Made by a program: the position numbers and the translations under genes. A model generated the notes under the pieces. The model worked only from the letters and a program-made list of their open reading frames with translations, was not told the DNA's origin and searched no databases. A stretch of DNA of 64,000 bases from Myxococcota bacterium (GTDB taxonomy: Bacteria; Myxococcota_A; Bradymonadia; UBA7976; UBA1532), in assembly GCA_023150895.1 (NCBI GenBank), contig JAKLJY010000001.1:124001-188000 (forward strand), in the 5' to 3' direction. Below are positions 16,558-25,919 of the stretch, piece after piece. Every line of letters starts with the position of its first letter. The stretch's first letter is position 1.

Positions 16558-18825
16558 TCACGGACGCGCCAGGGTCAGGTCGACGGTGCTTCCCGGAACC
16601 CCGAGGGTCGCGTCCTTCTCCTGGGGCGCGTATCCCGGTGACTCGACCTGGAAACGCGCGACCGTTCCATTCGATCCAAGGAGGGTCAAAGGTGTTCGTC
16701 CGATCTCCTTGCCGTCGAGCCGTACGGTCGCCCCCGTGGGTTCGGACCGAATCGTCGCCGCACCGAGTTCGCCGCTTCCGGAGGGCGGCAACCGGACGTG
16801 AATCCATGCCTCACCCTTCGTCTCGTCGAGTCGGGCTCGCCAGGAGCTCTTGCCCTTCGAAAACTGAAGCGTGTGTGCATCCCCGGCCGGGGTGAACGGG
16901 TGGTCGAGGGGCGTCTCGCCGACGAAGAGATTCCGGTTGAAGACCTCGACCGCGCTCGGCTCGCTCGAAAGGACGAGTTTCGGAGGCGTCAGCGGTGCGT
17001 CCGGCTCGCCGCTCCCGAAGGGATCCAGCAGAACGACCCCGACCACCGCCCCCGTCGTCAGGAGCACGGCCGCGCCGATGGCCAGCCACGTCTTCAGGCC
17101 ACTTCCCCCGCCCCGCACCGGACCGCCCGCCGGCAAGCCGACCGCGGTCGGTCGCGGGTTGATCTCTCGCGGCGGCGCCTTGACGACGGGCAGCGCGGGT
17201 GCCGGCGGGTCGCCGGGGGGCTTCTGCGCGGCGGGCGCCGGGGTGGTCGACGCGCCCGTCCCCGCGGGCGCGGGCGGCGGCGCCGGGTGTCCCATCAGCG
17301 TGCGCTTCTCGGAGGCCGCCGCTGGCGGGGGTTTCGCGGGCGAGACGGGGGGCTTCGGTTCCGACGCCCGAGGCGGCGGAGCCTTGGACTCCGGCGGTTC
17401 GAATCGCTGGACCGGCATCCCGGTGCGCGTCGCCTTCGGCTCGACCGTCGCAACGGGCGCCGGAGATGAGGGTCGACTGGCGGCGCGCGCGGCCGCCTCG
17501 ACGTCCGCGATGGGCACGATGCGGGAGGGTTCGACCTCCATCAGCTCGCCGTCGTCGAGCTCGAGCATCGTCGACTCTTCGGCCCGGGCGCTCAGGCCCG
17601 TCGGGATGATGCCACCGCCGCCGAACGTGTCGACGCTCGGCCCCATCATCACCCCGTCGTCGAGCTCGCCCTCCTGGCTCGCGTCTCCCCCGTCGTCCGT
17701 CTCGAAGAGCGTCCTTTCTTCGGCCGCTGGCGTGGGCTGGGGCTCATCGCCGAATTCGAGGAAAGTCCGCTCGTCGTGAAACGACTGCGACTCGACGGAA
17801 TCGCCCCCGGCGTCGACGAGGACAACGGGGGGCGGTGCGACCGGGCGGGAGACATTCTCGTCCGTCGGTCGCGTGTCGGGCTGGGAGCCGGCCCGACCGG
17901 CGCGCGCGGCGAGCTGGGCGGGAACGGCGTAGAATCCACTGTTGAACTTGTAGTTCTCGAGCGCCTCGAGGAACTCGTCGGCCGACTGGTATCGAGCGCG
18001 GCGATCCTTCTCGAGCGCGCGCAAGACCGTCCGTTCGAGTTCGACGTTGATTTCCGGACGCAAGGTCCGGAGCGCCGGCGGGAGATCCCGCAGGTGCGCC
18101 ATCATGACCTCGACGGGCGTCGGCGCGACGAACGGCAGTCGGCCGGCGAGCAACTCGTAGAAGATGATGCCGAGGGAGTACAGGTCGGACTGGGGCTCGA
18201 CGGGCTTGCCCCGGATCTGCTCCGGGCTCATGTAGTTCGGGGTCCCATAGATCTTGCCGGCCATCGTCAGGCCGCCCTGGTACCCCTCGACGCCATCCTG
18301 GACGGCCGTGAGCTTCGCAATGCCGAAGTCGAGGACTTTGACGAAGTCGCGGTCCCCTTCCATCTCCGTCAAGAAGACGTTGTCGGGCTTGAGATCGCGG
18401 TGGACCATGCCCATGCGGTGCGCTTCGGCGATCGTGCGCAACGTCTGCGTCATGATCTTCACGGCACCGTCGATCTTGAGGGGCCCGACACGACGCAGGC
18501 GCTGCTTCAGCGTCTCGCCCCCGAGGAACTCCATCGCGATGTACAACAGTCCGTCGACCGTCTGCCCGAAGTCGTGAATGACGATGGCATTCGGGTGCTT
18601 CAATCGCGAAGCGAGGTACGCCTCGTGGCGGAACCGCTCGACCGAAATCGGGTCACCGCGCTGGTCATGCAGCAGGATCTTGAGGGCGACGACCCGATCG
18701 ACGGAGATCTGGCGAGCCTTGTAGATGGCCCCCATCCCGCCCTCGCCGAGCTTCTCGAGAATCTGGAAGCGGTCGTCGATCACCGCACCGAGAAGCGAGT
18801 CTGCCGAAAATTCGTCGCGCGACAT
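16558..18825 (-). CDS. Membrane Ser/Thr protein kinase with PEGA-type C-terminus
   Basis: 755 residues. A complete Hanks-type kinase domain (residues ~20-290): glycine loop LGEGGMG, catalytic Lys49 (VALKIL), HRDLKPDN at 142-149 and DFG at 166-168, then an activation-loop region ending in YGTPNYMSPEQIRG. A long Pro/Ala/Glu-rich linker (300-590) leads to one membrane helix (WLAIGAAVLLTTGAVVGVVLL) and two PEGA-like modules outside (SAVEVFNRNLFVGETPL and GATVRLDGKEIGRTPLTLL). So it should phosphorylate cytosolic targets in response to an envelope cue. It heads the operon; a strong AGGAG site precedes the ATG. Confidence 0.95.
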   Translation of the reverse strand: MSRDEFSADSLLGAVIDDRFQILEKLGEGGMGAIYKARQISVDRVVALKILLHDQRGDPISVERFRHEAYLASRLKHPNAIVIHDFGQTVDGLLYIAMEFLGGETLKQRLRRVGPLKIDGAVKIMTQTLRTIAEAHRMGMVHRDLKPDNVFLTEMEGDRDFVKVLDFGIAKLTAVQDGVEGYQGGLTMAGKIYGTPNYMSPEQIRGKPVEPQSDLYSLGIIFYELLAGRLPFVAPTPVEVMMAHLRDLPPALRTLRPEINVELERTVLRALEKDRRARYQSADEFLEALENYKFNSGFYAVPAQLAARAGRAGSQPDTRPTDENVSRPVAPPPVVLVDAGGDSVESQSFHDERTFLEFGDEPQPTPAAEERTLFETDDGGDASQEGELDDGVMMGPSVDTFGGGGIIPTGLSARAEESTMLELDDGELMEVEPSRIVPIADVEAAARAASRPSSPAPVATVEPKATRTGMPVQRFEPPESKAPPPRASEPKPPVSPAKPPPAAASEKRTLMGHPAPPPAPAGTGASTTPAPAAQKPPGDPPAPALPVVKAPPREINPRPTAVGLPAGGPVRGGGSGLKTWLAIGAAVLLTTGAVVGVVLLDPFGSGEPDAPLTPPKLVLSSEPSAVEVFNRNLFVGETPLDHPFTPAGDAHTLQFSKGKSSWRARLDETKGEAWIHVRLPPSGSGELGAATIRSEPTGATVRLDGKEIGRTPLTLLGSNGTVARFQVESPGYAPQEKDATLGVPGSTVDLTLARP

Positions 18826-18850
18826 GCAGCTCCTGTGAGGACCGGGTCGG

Positions 18851-18879
18851 ATATTAACCCAGCGCGGCGGGAGTGCAAA
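18851..18879 (-). promoter_or_regulatory. Sigma-70-like promoter of the kinase operon
   Basis: Reading the minus strand: TTTGCA (18879-18874), 17-base spacer, TAATAT (18856-18851). The start would fall near 18844, leaving a ~19-base leader with AGGAG before the kinase ATG. Both boxes match 4 of 6 consensus bases. Confidence 0.5.
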
Positions 18880-18924
18880 CCAGGAGTGCGGCCCGTTTCG
18901 ACGCCGGATCGCCCTTCGGACGCG

Positions 18925-18952
18925 TTGACCCGCTACGCCCTCCTTGTATAGA
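18925..18952 (+). promoter_or_regulatory. Sigma-70-like promoter of the IgGFc-domain lipoprotein
   Basis: TTGACC (18925-18930), 16-base spacer, TATAGA (18947-18952), giving a start near 18959 and a ~30-base leader. Divergent from the kinase promoter with about 45 bases between the two -35 boxes, so one regulator could act on both. Confidence 0.6.
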
Positions 18953-18990
18953 TCGAGGCATACAGAAACCTCTCGGAATGTTCCCGCTCC

Positions 18991-21045
18991 ATGAAGATCC
19001 CCTCGTTCGGGCTTCGGATGGCCCTCTCCGCCTTCGCGATTCTACCGGCGGCCTGTGGCTCGTCGGATGGCTCGACATCCGATGCGCCCGAGGACGCGGC
19101 CGTCCCGGACGTCGGCGCGGGCGGCGCCGGTGGAACACCTGCGGACGCCGGCGGTGGCGGCGGCGGTCCTGGAGAGTGTGCCGCCGGCGACCGTCGTTGT
19201 TCGGAGGCCGGACTCCCGGAGCGGTGCGTCAACGGACGCTTTCGCGCGGACGATCCCTGCGCGCCGAACGAGGTCTGCACCGAGGGCGCCTGTGCGGTCC
19301 CCATGCTTTGCGAGCCGGACACCACCCGGTGTGCCGACGCCCGGACGCTCGAGATCTGCAGCCCCGACGGCACCTCCTGGATCGCCACGGAGTGCGAGGG
19401 CAGCTGCAACGGGGCCGGCGAAACGGCAACGTGTGGTGACGTGGTCTGTGCCGCCGGCGAGCGGACCTGCTCCGGCGACCAGATCGTCATCGCGTGCAAG
19501 CCCGATGGCACCGGCTTCGAGTTCGCCGAGAACTGCAACGGCGCGCGGACGGCCCGACAGTGCGACCGGGGCGAGTGCCAGCCCATCTGCAAGCTGACCG
19601 AGAAACTCAAGACGAACATCGGGTGCGACTACTGGGCGGCCGATCTCGACAATGCCTTCGTTCCGGGTGGCGAAACCGGATTTCTCGACGCCGCCGCCGA
19701 ACAGTACTCGGTCGTCGTGTCCAATCCGCACCCCGAGTTCACCGGCGAGGTCTCGGTCTACAACAACGAGGACGTCGTCGAGACCGCGGTCGTCCCCCCG
19801 CTCGGCCTGCACGTCTTCAACCTCCCCCGGCGGGACGTCGACGGGACCATCCTGGCGGCTCGCGCGTATCGCATCCGGAGCAGCATTCCGGTCGTGGCGT
19901 ACCAGTTCAATCCGCTGCAGAACGAGGACGTCTTCAGCAACGACGCGTCCCTGCTGCTCCCGAGCCACGTCCTCGGCAAGAAGTACTTCGTGATGACCCG
20001 TGAGCAGAGCTTCGACCGCCTGCGGGGCTACCTGACCGTCATCGGGATCAACGAAGAGGCGCCGACGCGCGTCCGCGTCACCGTCACGGCCCCGACTCGC
20101 CCGGGGGTGGGCGGCATCCCGGCGCTCGCGCCCGGCGAGACGTTCGAGGCGAGCCTGAACCAGTTCGACACCCTCAACATCGAGACCAACGCCCCCGGCG
20201 CGGATCTCACGGGCTCGATCATCGAGGCGGACAGCGAGGTCGTGGTCTTCGGTGGCAGTGAAGCCGCCAACGCGCCCAACACCAACCACTGCGTGAACGT
20301 CGACCCGGCCACGGGCGAGGGCGTCTGCGAGTACAAGACCGACGTCACCTGCAGGACGAACTACGACTGCAACGACGCGCGCTTGAACACCTGCTGTGCC
20401 GACCACCTCGAAGAGCAGCTCTTCCCGGTCGAGACGCTCGGCAAGCACTACATCGGGACCAAGAGCTTCGACCGCGGCCTCGAGGACGACTACTGGCGCA
20501 TCCTGGCCGTGGAGGACGGGACGAAGATCGAGACCGTCCCGCCGCAGGTGCCCATTCCCGAGCTCAACGCGGGTCAATGGTTCGAGTTCGGCAGCCGGGA
20601 GCACTTCGAGATCCTCAGTGACAAGCCGGTCATGGTCGGCCAGTTCCTGGCGAGCGAACAGGCCCCGGATCCCAACCTTCGCGATTTCGAGGAGCCCGGG
20701 GACGCCGGCACGGGCGATCCGTCGTTCATCCTGGCCGTCCCCGTCGAGCAGTTCCGACCCGACTTCGTTTTTCTGGTCCCGGACAAGTACGCCTACAACT
20801 ACGTCTCGTTGATCGCCCCCGTCACCGCCGCGATCGACTTCGACAACGGGCCCGTCCCCGGGACGTTCGAGCCCGTCGGGGCCGGCGACGTCTGGCAGAT
20901 CGCGCGATTCCCGGTCGGGGCGGGCGTGCACTTCATCCTGTCCGACGAGCCACTCTCCATCATCGTGTACGGATACGATCAGTACGTTTCGTACGGATAT
21001 CCCGGTGGTCTGAACCTCGACGTCACGGCGGAGCTCGAGCAGTGA
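18991..21045 (+). CDS. IgGFc-binding-domain surface lipoprotein
   Basis: 684 residues. Lipobox PAAC (Cys22), Gly/Ala linker to ~residue 60, three Cys-containing modules (DRRCSEAGLPERC; DTTRCADARTLEIC; GERTCSGDQIVIAC) to ~195, then a domain of the IgGFc_binding type (PF17517-like) to the end: YSVVVSNPHPEFTGEVSVYN, PVVAYQFNPLQNEDVFSNDAS, SFDRGLEDDYWRILAVEDGT, DKPVMVGQFLASEQ. Proteins of this build are common and multiple in Myxococcota and are expected on the outer surface; the name comes from an animal mucin-like protein and does not imply antibody binding. First gene of a two-gene operon. Confidence 0.88.
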   Translation: MKIPSFGLRMALSAFAILPAACGSSDGSTSDAPEDAAVPDVGAGGAGGTPADAGGGGGGPGECAAGDRRCSEAGLPERCVNGRFRADDPCAPNEVCTEGACAVPMLCEPDTTRCADARTLEICSPDGTSWIATECEGSCNGAGETATCGDVVCAAGERTCSGDQIVIACKPDGTGFEFAENCNGARTARQCDRGECQPICKLTEKLKTNIGCDYWAADLDNAFVPGGETGFLDAAAEQYSVVVSNPHPEFTGEVSVYNNEDVVETAVVPPLGLHVFNLPRRDVDGTILAARAYRIRSSIPVVAYQFNPLQNEDVFSNDASLLLPSHVLGKKYFVMTREQSFDRLRGYLTVIGINEEAPTRVRVTVTAPTRPGVGGIPALAPGETFEASLNQFDTLNIETNAPGADLTGSIIEADSEVVVFGGSEAANAPNTNHCVNVDPATGEGVCEYKTDVTCRTNYDCNDARLNTCCADHLEEQLFPVETLGKHYIGTKSFDRGLEDDYWRILAVEDGTKIETVPPQVPIPELNAGQWFEFGSREHFEILSDKPVMVGQFLASEQAPDPNLRDFEEPGDAGTGDPSFILAVPVEQFRPDFVFLVPDKYAYNYVSLIAPVTAAIDFDNGPVPGTFEPVGAGDVWQIARFPVGAGVHFILSDEPLSIIVYGYDQYVSYGYPGGLNLDVTAELEQ

Positions 21046-21092
21046 CGCCGCGCCCACGACGCGTCCACCCCCGTCTCGGAAGGAGCGTGCCC

Positions 21093-24000
21093 ATGCGGGC
21101 GATCAGCATCCTCGCGTTCTTGTCCGTACTGGTCGTCGGCTGTGAGGGCGAGCCCCCCGGCGAGAACACCCGCGCGCGGTGCACCGACTCGGTGGACAAC
21201 GACGGGAACGGGCGGTCCGACTGCGACGACAAAGCGTGCGCCGCATTCTGCCGCCCCGGCGAAGACGTCGGAATCGACGTCGACGATGTCGGGGGACCGC
21301 CGGATCAGCCGGATGGCGGGCGTACGGACGCGGCCACCGAGACCGACGGTTCCGCCCCGCCGGCGGACGCTCGTGTCGGCACGGACGACGCCAACGTGAT
21401 CGTGGTCCCCGATGCGGGCGAGGTCTTCCAGCCCTTCGGGATCAACAGCGTGGTCCCGAACCGCGGCGTCACGGCCGGCGGCACCCAGGTTCGCATCATC
21501 GGAACCGGATTCAAGAACGACGCCGTGTTCCTGTTTGCGAACCAGTTCGAGTGTCGAGACCTCGAGATCGAGAGCCAGAACCGCGCGACCTGCACGACCC
21601 CGCCGGGTGAACAGGTCGGGCCCGTCGACGTCCTCGGACAGCAGCCCTCGAGCGATCCGTTCGCCCGACCGGGAACGATGGAGCAAGCGCAGCTCACGGC
21701 CGGCTTCACCTACTTCGACCCCGTCACGGTCTCCACGGTCACCCCCAACCGGATTCCCCTCCGCGGCGGGGTTCAGCTCACCCTCCGTGGGACTGGCCTC
21801 GTCGAGGGGACCGAAGTCCGGGTGGGCGAGGCCGAGGCGCTGAGCCCCGAGTACGTCGCGCCCGACGAACTCCGAGTCTTCGCACCGGCCGGCCCTCCGG
21901 GCTTTGCCGACGTCTCCGTTTCGAACTTCAACGGCAGCGACACGCTCGTGCGGGCCGTCTTCTACTACGAGGACCTCGAGCTCCTGGCGGTCGACCCGGG
22001 GGCCGGCCCCCTCGCCGGTGGCAATGAGGTCACGCTGACCGGCCGCGGTCTCGTAGAGGCCACGATGGTCACGTTCGGCGACGCGGCCGCGGCTGTCCTC
22101 GAAGCGCGCGGGGATCACACGGGGTTGACGGTCACGGTCCCGCCGGGCGCAACGCGCGGTCCCGTGGACGTGACCGTCACGAACGACAACGGCACGTCCG
22201 TCCTGCGCGGCGGTTACGTCTACTTCGATCCGGCCGACGATGCGCTCGGAGTCGACGGCGTCGCGCCCGCGAGCGGACCCGTGGAGGGGGGGAACACCGT
22301 CTTCGTCGCCGGTGCGGGCTTCGGTGCCGACGTCGAGGTCACGGTGGCCGGCCGGGCCGTCCCGTGCGAGCGCCTCGACGAGCACGTGCTGCGATGCACG
22401 ATGCCCCCGGGCGATCTGGGACCCGCGGACCTCGTCGTCCAGTCCGGGGGGCGCTCGGTGGAGATCCCGGACGGCTACACCTACTACGAGAGCCTGGAGA
22501 TTCTCGCCGTACGCCCGGAGGCGGGCGCCGTCGCCGGTGGCACCTTCGTCGCGCTGACCGGCCGAGGTTTCGTCGACGGCATGACGGTCGATCTCGGCGG
22601 CATCGAACTCGTCGACCTCCGCATCGTCGGCGACGGGCGGGCCGAGGGTCGCACGCCACCCAACACGGCCGGGCCCGTCGACGTGCACGTGACGTCTGCG
22701 TTCGCCCGCGCGACGTTGCCGGCGGGGTACACCTACTTCGACCCCATCTCCCGGTTTGGCGGGGTCTGGGGCGACGACATTCGCGGTGCGGTCAACGTCA
22801 CGACGATCCACGCCACCACGGGCGCTTTCCTCGAAGAGGTCGCCGTCATGGCGATCTCCGAAGAGGCCAACGTGCGCATCGAGGGCCTGACCAATGCGCA
22901 AGGCCAGGTCGTGCTCTCCGAAGAGGGCCTCCGCGGGCCGTTGAACATCACGGCGGCCAAGGAAGGCTTCGAGGTCACGACCGTCGAAGACGTGGTCACC
23001 CAGAACGTGACCATCTACCTGACGCCCAACACCTCCGAGATGGGGCCGCCACCACCGGGGGTCGCCCCGGCGATCCTGCGTGGGAACGTCAGTGGGCTCG
23101 ACCTCCTGCCGAAGCCGGACCGGGAGAGCAAGGTCAACGTCATCGTCGTCGAGACGACCCACAGCACCCCCTACAATCGGCCTTACCTGCCGCCGCCGGG
23201 TCCCGGGGGACTCCTCTTCGAGGACGGCCCCTTCGAGATCATCGCTCGACCGGGCGAGCTGGCCATCGTGGCGACGGCCGGCGCGCTCGACCGGGCGGTG
23301 CTGACCCAGTACGAGAACGGCGAGCTCGACTACTGGTCGATGCGGCAGTCCCTCGAACCCGCATCGATGGGGCTCCGTCGGTTCATCTCCGCGAGCCCCG
23401 GTATCGAACTCGACGGCCTCGACGTCGAAATCGATCACCCCATGGACCTGGAATTGCCCATCGACCTGGACAATCCCCCGGCCGGTGGGGCCGGTGGTCC
23501 CGAGTACTATGCCGCCCTCGTCCGTCTGAATCTCGGCGCCGAGGGCTACTGGGAGATCGACACGCAGGCCTTCGATTTGCAGCCGGCGTTGCTCATGCCG
23601 CGGCTGCCTCGCCTCGACGGGTGGGACGCCGACATCACCTACTACTTCTTCGGGCTCGCGATTTCGGCCACGAACTCACAGACGCCGATGTCGATCACCG
23701 TCGAGGAGACCCGCGACGTGGAGGGCGGCGTGCTGATCACCCCGTTCGTCGCAGCACCGTTCCTGGTCGATCCGCTCGATGGTGCGGCGCTGGCCGACAC
23801 GCGCATCGTCGACTGGGACACGTTCTCCGGCTTCGACGGCCCGATCGATCCGCCGGACGGCAACCTCGTCCTCATCGAGGAGCCGAGCTTCCCCGCACCG
23901 AAGCCGATGTGGCGGTATGTGACACCGGGGCCCGTGTCGGAGTACGAGATTCCGGAGCTCCCCGAGGCCGCCGGTGGCGCGGGCCTGAGCGCCGAGCTGA

Positions 24001-24125
24001 ACATCCTGACCATCATCCCCTTCCGGGTCGACGGGCGCTTCGACTTCGGCGAGTTCACCTACGACGAGCTCAGCCAGTTCCGATGGAAGGCCTGGGCGGT
24101 CCACTCGACCGTCTTCACGCCCTGA
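21093..24125 (+). CDS. IPT/TIG-repeat surface lipoprotein
   Basis: 1,010 residues from the ATG at 21093, preceded by GGAAGGAG and opening a lipoprotein signal (LVVGC, Cys17); an upstream in-frame ATG at 21042 overlaps the previous gene and lacks these. After a short motif of the kind CxDxxDNDxNGxxDC (residues ~29-50) and an acidic linker come about five IPT/TIG Ig-like repeats (residues ~115-560; each starts like VVPNRGVTAGGTQVRIIGTGF and ends with GYTYFDP). Then a carboxypeptidase-regulatory-like module (LTNAQGQVVLSEEGLRGPLN) and ~350 residues I cannot assign. 47 bases after the IgGFc lipoprotein, so probably co-expressed and co-displayed. Confidence 0.85.
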   Translation: MRAISILAFLSVLVVGCEGEPPGENTRARCTDSVDNDGNGRSDCDDKACAAFCRPGEDVGIDVDDVGGPPDQPDGGRTDAATETDGSAPPADARVGTDDANVIVVPDAGEVFQPFGINSVVPNRGVTAGGTQVRIIGTGFKNDAVFLFANQFECRDLEIESQNRATCTTPPGEQVGPVDVLGQQPSSDPFARPGTMEQAQLTAGFTYFDPVTVSTVTPNRIPLRGGVQLTLRGTGLVEGTEVRVGEAEALSPEYVAPDELRVFAPAGPPGFADVSVSNFNGSDTLVRAVFYYEDLELLAVDPGAGPLAGGNEVTLTGRGLVEATMVTFGDAAAAVLEARGDHTGLTVTVPPGATRGPVDVTVTNDNGTSVLRGGYVYFDPADDALGVDGVAPASGPVEGGNTVFVAGAGFGADVEVTVAGRAVPCERLDEHVLRCTMPPGDLGPADLVVQSGGRSVEIPDGYTYYESLEILAVRPEAGAVAGGTFVALTGRGFVDGMTVDLGGIELVDLRIVGDGRAEGRTPPNTAGPVDVHVTSAFARATLPAGYTYFDPISRFGGVWGDDIRGAVNVTTIHATTGAFLEEVAVMAISEEANVRIEGLTNAQGQVVLSEEGLRGPLNITAAKEGFEVTTVEDVVTQNVTIYLTPNTSEMGPPPPGVAPAILRGNVSGLDLLPKPDRESKVNVIVVETTHSTPYNRPYLPPPGPGGLLFEDGPFEIIARPGELAIVATAGALDRAVLTQYENGELDYWSMRQSLEPASMGLRRFISASPGIELDGLDVEIDHPMDLELPIDLDNPPAGGAGGPEYYAALVRLNLGAEGYWEIDTQAFDLQPALLMPRLPRLDGWDADITYYFFGLAISATNSQTPMSITVEETRDVEGGVLITPFVAAPFLVDPLDGAALADTRIVDWDTFSGFDGPIDPPDGNLVLIEEPSFPAPKPMWRYVTPGPVSEYEIPELPEAAGGAGLSAELNILTIIPFRVDGRFDFGEFTYDELSQFRWKAWAVHSTVFTP

Positions 24126-24127
24126 CC

Positions 24128-25110
24128 TCACGCCACGAAGAGGAACTCGTCCGGCTCACGCAGCCCATGGCTCGTGAAATACGTCCTGAGGCCCGCCCGA
24201 CGGCCCGCTTCGCCAATCGCCACCAAGACCAACGCGCCGTCGCCGAGTCGGTCGCGGACGGACTCGAGGGTCGTGACCGGGACCCCGGCGATGCGCTGAC
24301 CGATGCGGCGCGGATTGATGTCCAGAAAGGCGTCGGGCGTTCGACCTCGACGCGTCAGCGCCCGCGCCATCCGTTTGCCGTCGTCGCCCGTGCCGGCGAT
24401 GAACACCCGTTCGCGTGATGCGAGGGGTCCGCTGCACAGGTGCGAGGCCTTGCACGCCGCAATGGCCTCGGCAGAACAGTGAGCCGCCGTTCGGGTCAGG
24501 CGCGCGCCATGGTCGCGCCAGAAGGTCAGGACCGCTGGCACCTTGCCGACGGGGGCACCGGCCGCCATGAGGCGCAACCAGAGATCGTAGTCCTCCGGCC
24601 AGCCGACATCCCGATACCCGCCCACGGAGAGGACGGCCTCTCGATCGAGCAGGACCGATGGATGGACGAACGGGCTCTCGACGAACCGCTCCGCCAACAG
24701 CGATGCGGGCGTCAGCAGCGGACGCCCGAGCCGACGACCGCCCAGCCGAAGCGTCGCGCAGCGTGGAGTTGACGTTGCAGGCGCTCGGGGTGAACGACGT
24801 CGTCGGCATCGAGGCGCGCCACGGACGGCGCCCGCGCGAGCGCGAGACCGAGGTTCAGGGCCGGCACCAGACCCCGCGCCTCGGTACGCATCCATCGGCG
24901 CGCCGGGTGCCCCGCCGACCAGGCCTGGAGGAGAACGGGGGTCTCGTCACGGGAGCCGTCGTCCACCACCACGGTCTCGAACCGAACGCCCCGGCTTCGA
25001 TCGAGGGATGCCAGCGCCTGGGACAAGTACCCGGCACCATTCCGGACCGGGACGACGACGCTGACCTCGGGGACCTCGATTTTCTCGGACCGTGGTAGAG
25101 TCGCGCCCAT
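24128..25110 (-). pseudogene. Family 2 glycosyltransferase with C-terminal Rossmann-like domain, broken by a frameshift
   Basis: The first 132 codons (from ATG 25110) encode a GT2 start: VSVVVPVRNGAGYLSQAL, VVVDDGSRDETP and the metal-binding RLDADDVVHPERL. This frame stops at 24712. The rest of the enzyme continues in the next frame from about 24716 (LLTPASLLAERFVESPFVHP, then WPEDYDLWLRLMAAG) and is followed by a nucleotide-binding-like module (VFIAGTGDDGKRMARAL, PDAFLDINPRRIGQRIAGVPV) resembling the PglD N-terminal fold. Restoring a single C in CGC-TGC-TGA would rejoin the frames as GVRLLTPAS. Either a real recent inactivation or a base-call error. Stop is 2 bases from the convergent lipoprotein gene. 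Confidence 0.8.
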
Positions 25111-25900
25111 GAGCCGACGCCGTCCTTTCCTGCATTCCGCCGGACGCCCGGATCGCCCGGGCGTCTCTCTGACGTTGACGCTCCTCTTCGCCATCCTCCT
25201 CGGCGCCTGCGGCGCGGAGAAACCCCGGGGTGAGCGCAACGTGCAGTATCGCATTCAGCACGCCGAATCGCCCGACACCCGAATGGCCGACCTTCACGGC
25301 CATCTGGCGGACGAGGAGGTTCGCCGGGTGATTGAAGAACAGCGCGCCGGCTTCAACAATTGCTTTCGGCAATCGCCGGACGCCTTCATCAGCGGCAACG
25401 TCGAGCTGACCTTCATCGTCCGGGAGACCGGCCGTGTCGCCGACGTCTTCGTGTCGAAGAGCAGCCTCGGCGCATTGCCGGCAGAGGACTGTCTGGTTCA
25501 GACGGCCCGGTTCCTGGAGTTCCCGGCGCCCCATGGCGGCAAGGCGAGATTCGCCTTCCCGTTCGAGTGGAACGAGCCTGCCCGGCGACTCTCCGAGCCC
25601 GTCCCGGTCGACTGGGGGTATGCCGTCCTGGCCAGCAACCGCGAGCGCTTCGAGCGCTGCCGGTCGAAGCACGACTTCCAGGCCCCCTTCAATCTGCTGA
25701 TCTACGTCGGACGACTCGGGACCGTGCTGAGCGCCGGGTTCGACTCCGGCCTGCCGCCCGGAAACGAGTTCCCTTCCTGTGTCGTCGACATCGTGAAAGG
25801 CCTTCGGTTTCCGAACCCGGGCAACCGCATCGTGCGGTACCGCTCGCTCGTCGAACACTTGCCCGACGACCTCACGCCGATGAACAAGGACATCGACTGA
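25109..25900 (+). CDS. AgmX/PglI C-terminal-domain lipoprotein
   Basis: 263 residues. Lipobox LGAC (LLFAILLGACGAEKP). Two similar ~100-residue modules: the first has the pattern of AgmX/PglI C-terminal domains (IEEQRAGFNNCFRQSPD, GNVELTFIVRETGRVADVFV, EDCLVQTARFLEFPAPHGG), the second repeats it (NRERFERCRSKHDFQ, CVVDIVKGLRFPNPGN). The fold is TonB-C-like and is found in myxobacterial motility and adventurous-gliding proteins, but no glt/agl genes are nearby. Its ATG lies in the CATG shared with the divergent glycosyltransferase start, so each promoter must lie within the other gene. Confidence 0.85.
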   Translation: MSRRRPFLHSAGRPDRPGVSLTLTLLFAILLGACGAEKPRGERNVQYRIQHAESPDTRMADLHGHLADEEVRRVIEEQRAGFNNCFRQSPDAFISGNVELTFIVRETGRVADVFVSKSSLGALPAEDCLVQTARFLEFPAPHGGKARFAFPFEWNEPARRLSEPVPVDWGYAVLASNRERFERCRSKHDFQAPFNLLIYVGRLGTVLSAGFDSGLPPGNEFPSCVVDIVKGLRFPNPGNRIVRYRSLVEHLPDDLTPMNKDID

Positions 25901-25919
25901 GACGCCGTTCGCGGCTTTC

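Noticed and set aside
24705-24725. Programmed ribosomal frameshift in the glycosyltransferase
   Set aside because: No slippery heptamer and no obvious downstream pseudoknot; a lost base explains it more simply.
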